This document shows, in pieces, positions 1 through 8,302 of a stretch of DNA of 64,000 nt (position 1 is the first letter of the stretch; each line of letters opens with the position of its first letter). Location: assembly GCA_036006425.1 (NCBI GenBank), contig DASYPQ010000027.1, forward strand, positions 186,001 through 250,000. Direction: 5' to 3'. The position numbers and the translations under genes are program-made. The DNA is from DASYPQ01 sp036006425. Lineage in GTDB: Bacteria > Planctomycetota > UBA1135 > GCA-002686595. The notes beneath the pieces were generated by a model. It did no database searches and had not been told where the DNA came from. It worked only from the letters and a program-made list of their open reading frames with translations.

Positions 1-187
1 CAACCCGCTGATGCAGGAGATCGGCCTCGGCAAGGCGGAGAAGATCGAGACGCTCGAGATCTCCTGGCCGACGAGCCGCACGACGCAGACGTTCCACGGG
101 GTCGCCGTCGACCAGTCCTTCGAGATCACCGAAGGTCGCGACGAGCTCCGGCCGGCCCCGCGCAAGAGGATCGCGTTCCATCGCTAG
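1..187 (+). CDS. C-terminal fragment of ASPIC/UnbV (CRTAC1-type) protein
   Basis: Only the last 61 codons are in the window, read from base 2 to a TAG at 185-187. The visible protein contains the end of an ASPIC/UnbV module: a Gly-Leu-Gly-Lys-Ala run, then Leu-Glu-Ile-Ser-Trp-Pro-Thr and a closing Phe-Glu-Ile-Thr-Glu-Gly. This signature ends many secreted FG-GAP-repeat proteins. The rest of the gene lies upstream, so the number of FG-GAP or TPR units is unknown. It resembles the ASPIC segment inside the large lipoprotein encoded at 8303-11635. The next gene begins 20 bases downstream on the same strand. Confidence 0.75.
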   Translation, partial: NPLMQEIGLGKAEKIETLEISWPTSRTTQTFHGVAVDQSFEITEGRDELRPAPRKRIAFHR

Positions 188-207
188 GATGGTGGTGTCT
201 CCGCATC

Positions 208-1497
208 ATGGCGCTCTCACGGCGTTCGCGGCGCGTGCTCCTGGCGATCCTCATCGTCCCGGTGCTGAGCGTCGCGGGCCTGGAGCTCGGCGCGCGGATC
301 CTCGACCGCATCCGCGGTGAGAGCTGGGACGCGGACGCGGAACGCATCGCGATCCATGACATGGTGGGCGCGATCGCGCGCCCTGTCCACCTGCCGAACG
401 AACGGACCGGCACGCCGATCGACGACGAGCCGGACCGGCCGCGCGAGGCGCAGCTCCTGAATCCGTACACGGGATGGGACTACCTGAGCACGCAGAAGCG
501 GCTCGTCGAGGACCTCGCGTACTACCGGCGCCGCGAGTCGGTCGAGAACTTCGACCTCTGCATCCTCGGCGGATCGGTCGCGGAGTATTTCTCCACCGAA
601 GGGGGCCGGCGGCTGACCGATCGATTGCGCGCCGATCCGCACCTGCGCGACCGGGGGATCCGGATCCACAACTACGCGTTCGGCGCTGCGAAGCAGTTCC
701 AGCCGCTGATGCAGCTCTGCTTCCTGCTCGGCGTCGGGCACAAGCCGGACGCCGTCGTCGAGATCGACGGCTTCAACGAGGCCGCGCTCGGCTGGCACAA
801 CGCGAAGCTCGGCGCGCACCCCGCGTATCCCCACCTCCTGTTCTGGGCCGACGCGACGAGCGGGCTGCGGACGGACTGGGAGATCCTCGGCCACCTCAGC
901 GAGATCCGCACGACCCAGGTCGCGGCGACGCAGTTCGGGGATTGGCTGCTGCGCTCCGGTCTCTGGCGCAGCTCGTTCCTCGGACACGCGGGTCTCGCGC
1001 GGCTCGAGTCGCTGGATCGCGACTACCACACGGCGTTCGTCCGCTACGGCGAGTACCTGCGGGGCCGCAGCGTGGACGCCGCGAACAGGGGGCCCGCGTA
1101 CGCGACGGACGAGGAGGGCGCGGCCGAAGCGATCGTGTGCTGCTGGCAGGAGGGGTCGGCGAGCATGCACGGGATCTGCGCCGAGCGCGGGATCGTCTTC
1201 CTGCACGTGCTGCAGCCGACGCTCCACGACCGCGGCTCGAAGACGCCGACGGCGAAGGAGATCGCGAAGGGCGGCGCTGATCCGGCCTGGATCGAAGGCG
1301 TCGAGCGGATCTACCCGCGCCTGCGCGAGGCCGTGAAGCGCCTCGCCGAGCGCGGCGTGGCGGTCCTCGACGCCACGGGGCTCTTCCGCGACTGCAGCGA
1401 GGACATCTACTACGACGTCTGCCACTTCGGTCGCCGCGGGAACGAGCTCCTCGCCGACGCGATCGCGCCCGCGCTGATCCGCGCCGCGGATTGGTAG
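208..1497 (+). CDS. membrane-anchored SGNH/GDSL-like hydrolase family protein
   Basis: A 429-residue protein with an N-terminal membrane anchor at about residues 9-27 and a large extracytoplasmic part. It carries the landmarks of an SGNH esterase fold: Gly-Gly-Ser at 121-123 (block I with the candidate nucleophile), Gly-Phe-Asn-Glu at 188-191 (block III) and Asp-Val-Cys-His at 403-406 (the C-terminal Asp-x-x-His). Such anchored proteins often act as O-acetyl esterases or acyltransferase partners in polysaccharide pathways; that role is inferred from the family. The GT2 glycosyltransferase 41 bases downstream fits a cell-surface glycan role. The substrate cannot be told from sequence. Confidence 0.7.
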   Translation: MALSRRSRRVLLAILIVPVLSVAGLELGARILDRIRGESWDADAERIAIHDMVGAIARPVHLPNERTGTPIDDEPDRPREAQLLNPYTGWDYLSTQKRLVEDLAYYRRRESVENFDLCILGGSVAEYFSTEGGRRLTDRLRADPHLRDRGIRIHNYAFGAAKQFQPLMQLCFLLGVGHKPDAVVEIDGFNEAALGWHNAKLGAHPAYPHLLFWADATSGLRTDWEILGHLSEIRTTQVAATQFGDWLLRSGLWRSSFLGHAGLARLESLDRDYHTAFVRYGEYLRGRSVDAANRGPAYATDEEGAAEAIVCCWQEGSASMHGICAERGIVFLHVLQPTLHDRGSKTPTAKEIAKGGADPAWIEGVERIYPRLREAVKRLAERGVAVLDATGLFRDCSEDIYYDVCHFGRRGNELLADAIAPALIRAADW

Positions 1498-1538
1498 GGC
1501 CCTCCAGGGAAGTACGCTGCGGGGCCGATGAGGCAGCC

Positions 1539-2249
1539 ATGATCTCGTTCGTCGTCCCCGCGTACGACGAGGAGCTCCTGCTCGGAGCCACGCTAGCCGC
1601 GATCCGCCGTGCGGCGGACGCCTGCGGCGAGGCCCACGAGATCGTCGTCGCCGACGACGCGTCGTCGGATCGCACGGCCGAGGTCGCGGAACGCCGCGGA
1701 GCTCGCGTCGTGCGCGTCGCGCACCGCCAGATCGCGGCGACGCGCAACTCGGGCGCGCGCGCGGCGCGCGGAGAGCTCCTCGTGTTCGTCGACGCCGACA
1801 CCCTGATCGACGCCGACGTGCTCCGCGCCGCGCTCGCCGCGCTGCGCTCCGGCGCGGTCGGCGGCGGCTGCGCCGTGCGCTTCGACGGTTCCGTCCCCGC
1901 CTACGCGCGGATCGTGACGCCGCTGCTCGTCGCGAGCTTCCGCACCCTGGGCTTTGCGTGCGGGTGCTTCGTCTTCTGCACGCGCGCGGCCTTCGAGGCG
2001 ACGGGCGGGTTCGACGAGAAGCTCTTCGGCGCGGAGGAGCTCGCGTTCAGCCGCGCGCTCGCCCGGCTCGGGCGCTTCGTCGTCCTGCGCGAGTGCGTGG
2101 CGACGTCGGGCCGCAAGATGCGCACGCACACAGGCTGGGAGATCCTCGGCGCGCTCGGAAAGCTCGCGATTCGCGGCCCGCGGTCGGTCCGGCGGCGCGA
2201 AGGGATGGAGTTCTGGTACGGGAAGCGGCGCGTCGAGCTAGCCGAGTAG
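1539..2249 (+). CDS. family 2 glycosyltransferase
   Basis: A 236-residue GT-A fold transferase. It begins with the typical Ile-Ser-Phe-Val-Val-Pro-Ala-Tyr-Asp-Glu, has Val-Ala-Asp-Asp-Ala-Ser-Ser-Asp at about 37-44 and the metal/nucleotide Asp-Ala-Asp at 85-87. I chose the ATG at 1539 because the fold starts there; the frame is open further upstream but overlaps the preceding stop. There is no clear membrane segment, so it is probably a cytoplasmic or peripheral enzyme using a nucleotide sugar. Acceptor and donor are unknown. Its last 12 bases overlap the end of the convergent oxidoreductase gene. Confidence 0.85.
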   Translation: MISFVVPAYDEELLLGATLAAIRRAADACGEAHEIVVADDASSDRTAEVAERRGARVVRVAHRQIAATRNSGARAARGELLVFVDADTLIDADVLRAALAALRSGAVGGGCAVRFDGSVPAYARIVTPLLVASFRTLGFACGCFVFCTRAAFEATGGFDEKLFGAEELAFSRALARLGRFVVLRECVATSGRKMRTHTGWEILGALGKLAIRGPRSVRRREGMEFWYGKRRVELAE

Positions 2250-3284
2250 CGCCGCGGCCGCGATCTCTCCGACCGCCGGTCCGCAGACCATGCCGTGGCC
2301 GCCGAGCCCCGCGGCCCAGAAGAGCCCGCGCACGTCGCGGTCGGGACCGATCACGAAGCGTCCGTCGCGCGTCAGCGTGCGGATCCCGGACCAGGCGCGC
2401 GCGACGGGCGCCGGCAGGAGGCCCGGGAGCCAGCGCGCGCCCTTCGCGAGCGCGAGCTCGCGTTCGGCCGGGACGACGCCGGTGAATTCCGGATCCGTGT
2501 CGACCTCGTCGCAAGCGCACAGGAGGAGTCCACCGGCTTCCGGTCGGGCGTAGAACGCGTCGCTCTCGACCCACACGACGGGTCCGCGCGGGTCGATCCG
2601 CGGATCGCTCGCGGTCACGACGAGGTGACGGCGCGTCGGCCGGAGCTCGACGCGCGAGCCCGCCGCCGTGGCGAGCCGCGCCGCCCAGCCCCCCGCGGCG
2701 ATCATCGTCTTCTCGGCGCGGATCTCCCGTCCGTCGGCGAGACGCGCGCCGACGACCGCGTCCGATGCGACGAGGAGCTCGCTCGGCCCCGCGCCGACCT
2801 CGAAACGCACACCCGCGCGGCGCGCGCCGCGCTCGAAGCCTTCGAGCAGGGCGTCGATCTCGATCCGTCCCTCGCCGGCGAACCAGGCGCAGCGCATCCC
2901 CGGGACCGCGAACGGGGGGGCGACGGTCGCGGGGTCGACCGCGCGCGCGCGGCCGTCGTCGTACGCGCGCCGCTCCCACGCGGGCAGCTCCGCGCCGCTC
3001 TCGGCGACGGCGATCAGGACGCCGCAGCGATCGGCGAGCGGGCGCTCGCTGAATCCCTCGGGCGGATCGCGCAGGAACTCCGCGCCGCGCAGCGCGAGCG
3101 CCTCGATCTCCGGGTCGTCCGTCGCCGTGCGCAGGATCGCCGCGTTCTTCCGGCTCGAGTGCATCGCCAGCGCGCGCTCGCGCTCGACGAGGACGACGTC
3201 GCGCGCGCCGCGCCGCGCGAGCCACCAGGCGGTCGAGAGGCCCGCGACGCCGCCGCCGAGGATCAGGATCCGCTCGGTCCCCAT
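2238..3284 (-). CDS. FAD-dependent amine/D-amino-acid oxidoreductase (DAO family)
   Basis: A 348-residue flavoprotein of the DadA/glycine oxidase/sarcosine oxidase superfamily. The dinucleotide-binding Gly-Gly-Gly-Val-Ala-Gly lies at the N-terminus after Ile-Leu-Ile-Leu. The C-terminus has the family Gly-Leu-Gly-Gly-His-Gly-Met stretch that closes over FAD. These enzymes oxidise small amines or D-amino acids to imines; the substrate is not predictable here. The ATG at 3284 lies inside the end of the upstream cyanophycinase-like gene (22-base overlap), suggesting coupled translation in an operon with peptidase-like genes, which favours an amino-acid substrate. Confidence 0.85.
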   Translation of the reverse strand: MGTERILILGGGVAGLSTAWWLARRGARDVVLVERERALAMHSSRKNAAILRTATDDPEIEALALRGAEFLRDPPEGFSERPLADRCGVLIAVAESGAELPAWERRAYDDGRARAVDPATVAPPFAVPGMRCAWFAGEGRIEIDALLEGFERGARRAGVRFEVGAGPSELLVASDAVVGARLADGREIRAEKTMIAAGGWAARLATAAGSRVELRPTRRHLVVTASDPRIDPRGPVVWVESDAFYARPEAGGLLLCACDEVDTDPEFTGVVPAERELALAKGARWLPGLLPAPVARAWSGIRTLTRDGRFVIGPDRDVRGLFWAAGLGGHGMVCGPAVGEIAAAALLG

Positions 3285-4264
3285 GTGAGGTCGAAGGCGA
3301 GCCCGGAGGCACTTCCCTGGGACGCGCCGCTCGCCGCGCGGAGCCGCGTGCGCTCGTCGACGTGGATCGAGAGGCGCGCCGCGCCGCGCCCGAGCGCGTC
3401 GGAGAGCGCGCGGCCGCGCGGATCGTCCCACGGCGAGCCGACGGCGACCGCGTCGATCTCGAGGCTCGGTGCGGCGCACGCGGCGCCCGCGCGGGCGCTC
3501 CACGAATCGCCTCCGGTCAGGAGCGCGAGCCGTCCCTCGCGCCAGCCGTCGCGCATCCGGCGCCCGGCGGAGAAGTCGAACACGAACGCCGTGCCGGTGC
3601 CGAAGATGCGGGCGGAGCGGCTCTTGGGATCACCGACGAACACGACGGGCCCCTCGAGGAAGAGGAGCGTCCCGAGGTTGCCGTCGAACGCGGCGCGGAG
3701 CGCGCGCACCGGCTCGCCGCGCGGACAGGCCGAGGAGTCGACGAGGAGCTCGTCGAAGAGGCCGAGGCCGCCGACGCCTACGTCCGCGCGCACGTGCCTC
3801 GGATTGCGCTCGGCCTTGCCCAGCGTCGCGAACTCGACCGTGCACCACTGCGCGAGGAACGGCGCCGCGGCGCCGACGCCGACGACCGACGCGCCGCCGC
3901 GGTGCGCATCCCGGATCGCCTCGGAGAGGCGCGTCGTCGAGCCTCCGGGAATCAGGATCTTCGACCAGTCCGAGACGTCGCCTCCGGTGAGCACGATGCA
4001 CCCGGCGCCGAGCGCGCCCTCCGCCGTCCGGCGCTCGTCCCCCGAGCGCGGCGCGGCGGGATCGATCGCGATGCGGGCGTCCGTCGGCGCGACACCGGCG
4101 AAGGGATCGGGCGCACGCTCCGGCGCACCGACCGCGAGGACGACGCGGCGGCTCGCGCCGAGCTCCGCGGCGAGCGCCGCGTCGGCCTTCGCGTCGATCG
4201 TCGCGCCCTGGCCGACGAGGACGACGAGGCCCGACGCGCTCGCGAGAAGCCCGGCGAGGATCAC
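3263..4264 (-). CDS. cyanophycinase-like (peptidase S51 fold) protein, nucleophile motif degenerate
   Basis: A 333-residue protein with a hydrophobic, signal-like N-terminus and GTG start 8 bases after the upstream DUF885 stop. Residues 91-96 (Val-Leu-Thr-Gly-Gly-Asp) and the later Gly-Leu-Gly-Leu-Phe-Asp-Glu-Leu-Leu-Val-Asp resemble the cyanophycinase/dipeptidase E fold. Where active members have Gly-Thr-Ser-Ala-Gly-Ala, this protein has Gly-Val-Gly-Ala-Ala-Ala (129-134), so the catalytic serine appears lost. It may be a binding or regulatory protein rather than a protease. The family call rests on motif order and is moderate; the loss of serine is directly visible. Confidence 0.5.
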   Translation of the reverse strand: MILAGLLASASGLVVLVGQGATIDAKADAALAAELGASRRVVLAVGAPERAPDPFAGVAPTDARIAIDPAAPRSGDERRTAEGALGAGCIVLTGGDVSDWSKILIPGGSTTRLSEAIRDAHRGGASVVGVGAAAPFLAQWCTVEFATLGKAERNPRHVRADVGVGGLGLFDELLVDSSACPRGEPVRALRAAFDGNLGTLLFLEGPVVFVGDPKSRSARIFGTGTAFVFDFSAGRRMRDGWREGRLALLTGGDSWSARAGAACAAPSLEIDAVAVGSPWDDPRGRALSDALGRGAARLSIHVDERTRLRAASGASQGSASGLAFDLTWGPSGS

Positions 4265-4271
4265 CGCGGCC

Positions 4272-6254
4272 TCAACGGGTCGCTCCCGCCTCGCGCGCGA
4301 GCCAACGATCGATGCTCTCCCGCAGAACCGCGAGCGTCACCGCGCCGTTCTCGAGCACGCGGTCGTGGAAGGCCTTGCGGTCGAAGCGCTCGCCGAGCGC
4401 CGTCTTCGCCTTCTCCCGCAGCTCGAGGATCTCGCGCTGGCCGACCTTGTACGCGAGCGCCTGTCCGGGCGTGCCGATGTAGCGGTCGACCTCGTTCGCG
4501 ACGTTGTTCTCCGCGAGGAGCGTGTTCGCGGTCATGTACTCGATCGCCTCTGCCCGCGACCAGCCCATCGCGTGCAGCCCCGTGTCGACGACGAGCCGGC
4601 TCGCGCGCCAGGCGTCGAACGAGAGCATGCCGAGGCGGTCGACGTCGCCGGTGTAGAGGCCGAGCTCGTCGCACAGGCGCTCGGTGTAGAGCGCCCAGCC
4701 TTCGACGAACGCCGTGCTCCCGCCGTGACGGCGCAGCAGCGGGAGGCCGCGGATCTCCTGCGCGATCGCGATCTGCAGATGGTGGCCGGGGACGGACTCG
4801 TGGAACGCGAGCACCTCCGCCTCGTAGCGCGTGCGCGTCGTCGGCGCGTACGTGTTCACGTAGTAGCGGCCCGGGCGGCTGCCGTCGGCGGACGCCTGGC
4901 GGTAGTAGGCGATCGTCGACGTCGGCGCTTCGTGAGCGGGGATCTCGACGACCTCGCACCGCGCGCGCGGCTGGATGCCGAACGCGGACGGCACGGCGGC
5001 GTTCGCGCGCGCGAGCACGTCCTCGGCCTTCTTCCTGATCTCGGCCGCGTCCGTGAAGTGCATCGCCGGCGACGTCCGCAGCATCTCCTGGATCTTGTCG
5101 AGCCCCTGGACGGACAGGGAGCGCGCGCCGAGCGCCTCGATCTCTCCGCGGATGCGCTGGATCTCGGCGAGCCCGAACGCGTGCAGCTCGTCAGGCGAGA
5201 GATCGAGCGACGTCTCGCGCCGGATGCACTGGCGGTAGTACGCGTCGCCGCCTTCGAGGGAGTGGAGCCCCGGATGGTCGTCGCCGCGCGTCTTCGGAAG
5301 GATCTCCGACCGCAGCACCTCCCGGTACCGACCGAACGCCGGGTAGATCGAGTCGCGGACGGTGACGTAGACGGGCTCGAGGAAGCGCGCGCGCTCCGCG
5401 GGGGGCAGCGGATCGTTCTGCGCGGGGACGAGGAGCAGCGATTCGCCGTGGTGCACGCGCATCCGCACGAACTCGTTGGCCGCGCGCAGATCGGCGGCCC
5501 GCCTGTCGACGCGCGAGGAGAGGACGGCGAGGTCCGTGTCGCCGCCGATCGGCTCGGTCCACGTGCCGCCGCCCGCCGCGCGCTGGACGAGCGGACTCTT
5601 CTCGATCGGAGTCGCGAGGATCGCGTCGAGCTGCGCGATCACCTGCTCGACCGCGTGGCGCGAGGCCGTGCGTCCGGCGCCGAGTCCGCGGCGGAGGTTC
5701 TCGGAGCAGGTGTCGAGGTAGGCCGGCATGCGGCGCCAGCGCTCGAGGAGCTGTTGGCGCTCGATCGGCGATCCGATCGGCTGGTCCGCGGAGAGCGTCA
5801 GGAAGTCGACCTGCGGCCCGCTGCGCGCGTCGACGCTCCACGAGGCGACGTCGATCCCGGAGTCGTGCTCCTCGAGCTCGCCTTTCCACGCGTCGACAAG
5901 CAGCCGGAGCGTGACGCGGTCGCGGTCGTCGAGCCCGTCGGCACGGATCGCCTCGGACCGGTGCAGGAACTCGCGGACCGCCGCGGCGTGGCGCTCCGAG
6001 GCGGCCGGCGACGGATCGGAGAGCTTGCCGTGGAAGCGCGGATCGCCGAGGAACGTCGCCCCGACGGGGTCGTCGCGCAGGCGCAGGTCCCACGCGTCGC
6101 GGCAGAGCGCGGCGAGCTCCGGATTCGCCGTGTCCCCGGCGACGTCCTTCCAGGCGAATTCCGGCGCCGGCGCCGACGAAACGGCCGCGCAATCGGCGAG
6201 CGCAAGGAGAACGAGGGCGGCGAGCGGCAGTCCGCGGCGGATTCCGACGGTCAT
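4272..6254 (-). CDS. DUF885 family secreted metallopeptidase
   Basis: A 660-residue protein with an N-terminal signal peptide (hydrophobic core at about residues 8-21, then Cys-Ala-Ala). DUF885 proteins are zinc-peptidase-like. The key sequence is visible: His-Glu-Ser-Val-Pro-Gly-His-His at 485-492, followed about 30 residues later by Glu-Gly-Trp-Ala-Leu-Tyr, which would give the third ligand. The ATG at 6254 was chosen because it starts the signal peptide; the open frame continues further upstream without meaning. It is probably periplasmic or surface-bound and hydrolyses peptides. Its neighbours are a Nudix hydrolase 8 bases upstream and a cyanophycinase-like protein downstream. Confidence 0.88.
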   Translation of the reverse strand: MTVGIRRGLPLAALVLLALADCAAVSSAPAPEFAWKDVAGDTANPELAALCRDAWDLRLRDDPVGATFLGDPRFHGKLSDPSPAASERHAAAVREFLHRSEAIRADGLDDRDRVTLRLLVDAWKGELEEHDSGIDVASWSVDARSGPQVDFLTLSADQPIGSPIERQQLLERWRRMPAYLDTCSENLRRGLGAGRTASRHAVEQVIAQLDAILATPIEKSPLVQRAAGGGTWTEPIGGDTDLAVLSSRVDRRAADLRAANEFVRMRVHHGESLLLVPAQNDPLPPAERARFLEPVYVTVRDSIYPAFGRYREVLRSEILPKTRGDDHPGLHSLEGGDAYYRQCIRRETSLDLSPDELHAFGLAEIQRIRGEIEALGARSLSVQGLDKIQEMLRTSPAMHFTDAAEIRKKAEDVLARANAAVPSAFGIQPRARCEVVEIPAHEAPTSTIAYYRQASADGSRPGRYYVNTYAPTTRTRYEAEVLAFHESVPGHHLQIAIAQEIRGLPLLRRHGGSTAFVEGWALYTERLCDELGLYTGDVDRLGMLSFDAWRASRLVVDTGLHAMGWSRAEAIEYMTANTLLAENNVANEVDRYIGTPGQALAYKVGQREILELREKAKTALGERFDRKAFHDRVLENGAVTLAVLRESIDRWLAREAGATR

Positions 6255-6262
6255 GGGGCTTC

Positions 6263-6829
6263 CTAGCGGGAGCCCGGGCTCCCGTTTCGCAGGTCGAGGA
6301 CCCGCGCGAGGGCGGTGAGGACGAGACTGTGGCGGATTTCTCCGCGCGCGACGGCGGCGCGGACTTCCTCGAGGGAGAGCTCCGCGACTTCGATGTCCTC
6401 GCCGCTGTCGAGCTCGAGGTCGTGCGTGTGACGCGCGCCTTCCGCGAGCCAGTGGTGGCAAAGGTTGTCCTGGAACGCCGGGTTCGGCTCGACGGACCCG
6501 AGGTAGCTCCACCGTTCGGCGGTGTAGCCCGTCTCCTCGCGCAGCTCGCGGCGCGCCGCGGCTTCGTGCGGCTCGCGCGGATCGAGCGCGCCGCCGGGGA
6601 TCTCGAGCGTGATGACACCGGTCCCGAAGCGGAACTGGCGCACGCACACGAGCTTCCCTTCGTCGGTGAACGCGACGACGTTGACCCAGTCGGGCGTCTC
6701 GAGGACGAGTCGCTCCATCACCTCGTTCGTGCGCGGGTTCCGGAGCGTGTCCCAGCGGGGCCGGAAGAGCACCATCGATTCCCCGCGCCGGGTGGAGAGC
6801 TTGGGCCAAGGTCGCAGGGACTCGGACAT
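6263..6829 (-). CDS. Nudix hydrolase (ADP-ribose pyrophosphatase-like)
   Basis: A 188-residue cytoplasmic enzyme with a perfect Nudix box: Gly, five residues, Glu, seven residues, then Arg-Glu-Leu-Arg-Glu-Glu-Thr-Gly-Tyr. The surrounding sequence (Val-Arg-Gln-Phe-Arg-Phe before the box, Glu-Ile-Pro-Gly-Gly leading into it) is like ADP-sugar pyrophosphatases such as NudF, which cleave ADP-ribose to AMP and ribose-5-phosphate. The start is the ATG at 6829; 90 bases separate it from the divergent transporter gene. It appears to head the minus-strand operon that runs on to 2238. Confidence 0.88.
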   Translation of the reverse strand: MSESLRPWPKLSTRRGESMVLFRPRWDTLRNPRTNEVMERLVLETPDWVNVVAFTDEGKLVCVRQFRFGTGVITLEIPGGALDPREPHEAAARRELREETGYTAERWSYLGSVEPNPAFQDNLCHHWLAEGARHTHDLELDSGEDIEVAELSLEEVRAAVARGEIRHSLVLTALARVLDLRNGSPGSR

Positions 6830-6919
6830 GCGTCGGCGCGCCAGTCTCCCACAGGAGAGCGGACTGGAGAAGGGCGCGGTGGACGTGAGCCCGCGCTGTG
6901 AGACACTGTCCGGCTCCGC

Positions 6920-7834
6920 ATGCCGCCGAAGATCGAGAGGGGCCACGTCGCGCTGGCCGTCGTCCAGGTGCTCTTCGCGCTGTTCCCGGTCTTCGGGAAA
7001 GTCGCGTTCGACTCCGGCGCGTTCACGCCGTTCACGATGACGGTGTGGCGGATCGCGTTCGGCTCCGTGAGCCTCCTCGCCGTCGCGCTCCTCGTCCACG
7101 GGCGCCGGGCGATCCCGCGCCTCGCCGACGTCCCGGTCCTGTTCCTGTGCTCGTTCCTCGGCGTGACGGCGAACATGATCCTCTACCTCGAGGGATTGAC
7201 GCGGTCGACCGCGACGAACGCCGGCCTGATGATGTGCCTGATCCCGGTGTTCACGTTCGTGATCGCCTCGGCGGTGCGCCAGGAGACGTTCCACGCGACG
7301 CGCGCGCTCGGCGTCGTCGTCGCGCTCGCGGGCGCGGCGGCGCTGCGCTGGAACGACGACCCGGACCTCGCGGGCGCGCACGCGCTCGGCAACCTCCTGA
7401 TGGTGATGAACACGCTCTCGTACTCGATCTACCTCGTCGTGTCGCGGCCGCTGCTCAAGCGCATCCCGCCGCTCGCGCTGATCGCCTGGGTGTTCGTCCT
7501 CGCGCTGCCCTTCGTCCCGTTCCTCGTCCGCGGGGCGCCGCTCGTGCCCGACGCTCCGGCCCGCGCGTGGTGGGCGCTCGCGTTCATCGTCGTCTTCCCG
7601 ACGTCGGTCGCGTACCTGCTGAACGCGTGGGCGCTCCAGCGGTTGCGCGCCTCGACCACGGCGATGTACGTGTACGTGCAACCGCTGATCACGGGCGTCG
7701 TCAGCCGCTACTGGCTCGGCGAGAAGCTGACGCGCGGGACGCTCGTCGCCGGGAGCTGCATCTTCGCGGGGATCTGGCTCGTCGCCCGGCGCCCGCGCGC
7801 CGACGAGCCCGCGCCGCTGGAGGCCGGAGGATGA
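6920..7834 (+). CDS. EamA/DMT superfamily transporter
   Basis: A 304-residue inner-membrane protein with about ten hydrophobic helices arranged as two EamA repeats. The first begins near residue 8; the second begins around Ala-Leu-Gly-Asn-Leu-Leu-Met-Val-Met-Asn. The final helix and basic tail are typical of drug/metabolite exporters of the RhaT/EamA group. The substrate cannot be inferred. Its stop overlaps the start of the thioesterase gene by the four bases ATGA, so the two are probably co-translated. Confidence 0.88.
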   Translation: MPPKIERGHVALAVVQVLFALFPVFGKVAFDSGAFTPFTMTVWRIAFGSVSLLAVALLVHGRRAIPRLADVPVLFLCSFLGVTANMILYLEGLTRSTATNAGLMMCLIPVFTFVIASAVRQETFHATRALGVVVALAGAAALRWNDDPDLAGAHALGNLLMVMNTLSYSIYLVVSRPLLKRIPPLALIAWVFVLALPFVPFLVRGAPLVPDAPARAWWALAFIVVFPTSVAYLLNAWALQRLRASTTAMYVYVQPLITGVVSRYWLGEKLTRGTLVAGSCIFAGIWLVARRPRADEPAPLEAGG

Positions 7835-8286
7835 CGATGGAGAAGCCGAACGTCCCCGCGCCGGAGCATCTCCGCTTCCGCGTCCGGCTGCGCACGCGCT
7901 GGTCGGACGAGGACAACCACGGCGTCCTGAACAACGCGATCTACCTCACCCTGTTCGAGGAGACGCGCTTCGCGTACTTCACGAAGGCGGGGATGCTGCG
8001 CGAGAACCGGTTCCCGTTCGTCCTCGCGCAGACGAACGTCGTCTACGTTTCTCCGGGGCGCGGCGGCGCCGAAGTCGACGTCGAATGCGCGACGACGCAC
8101 GTCGGAACGACCTCGTTCACGCAGGCGTACCGCCTGCGCGACGCCGCGAGCGGCGCGATCTGGTGCGAGGGCGAAGCGCGCCTCGTCGGGTTCGACCCGC
8201 GGAACGGCCGGAAGGCCCCGCTGAGCGAGGCCTTCCGGCGTGCGATCGAGGAGCTCGAGGGCGGGAAGCCTACGGCCTCCACGTGA
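7831..8286 (+). CDS. acyl-CoA thioesterase, hotdog fold (4HBT family)
   Basis: A 151-residue single-domain protein. Residues 22-34 contain Trp-Ser-Asp-Glu-Asp-Asn-His-Gly-Val-Leu-Asn-Asn-Ala, a close match to the 4-hydroxybenzoyl-CoA thioesterase/YbgC signature, with the catalytic Asp in the Asp-x-x-Asn-His-Gly segment. It should hydrolyse an acyl-CoA thioester in the cytoplasm. The ATG at 7831 overlaps the transporter stop (ATGA), which decides the start. It is convergent with the large lipoprotein gene that ends at 8303. Confidence 0.88.
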   Translation: MTMEKPNVPAPEHLRFRVRLRTRWSDEDNHGVLNNAIYLTLFEETRFAYFTKAGMLRENRFPFVLAQTNVVYVSPGRGGAEVDVECATTHVGTTSFTQAYRLRDAASGAIWCEGEARLVGFDPRNGRKAPLSEAFRRAIEELEGGKPTAST

Positions 8287-8302
8287 GGGGAATCCGCGCT
8301 CG

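Noticed and set aside
2295..6266. A 1323-residue open frame on the plus strand
   Set aside because: It runs antisense to the FAD oxidoreductase, cyanophycinase-like and DUF885 genes, and its composition is the Arg/Ala/Glu-rich pattern typical of GC-rich shadow frames. No domain is recognisable.
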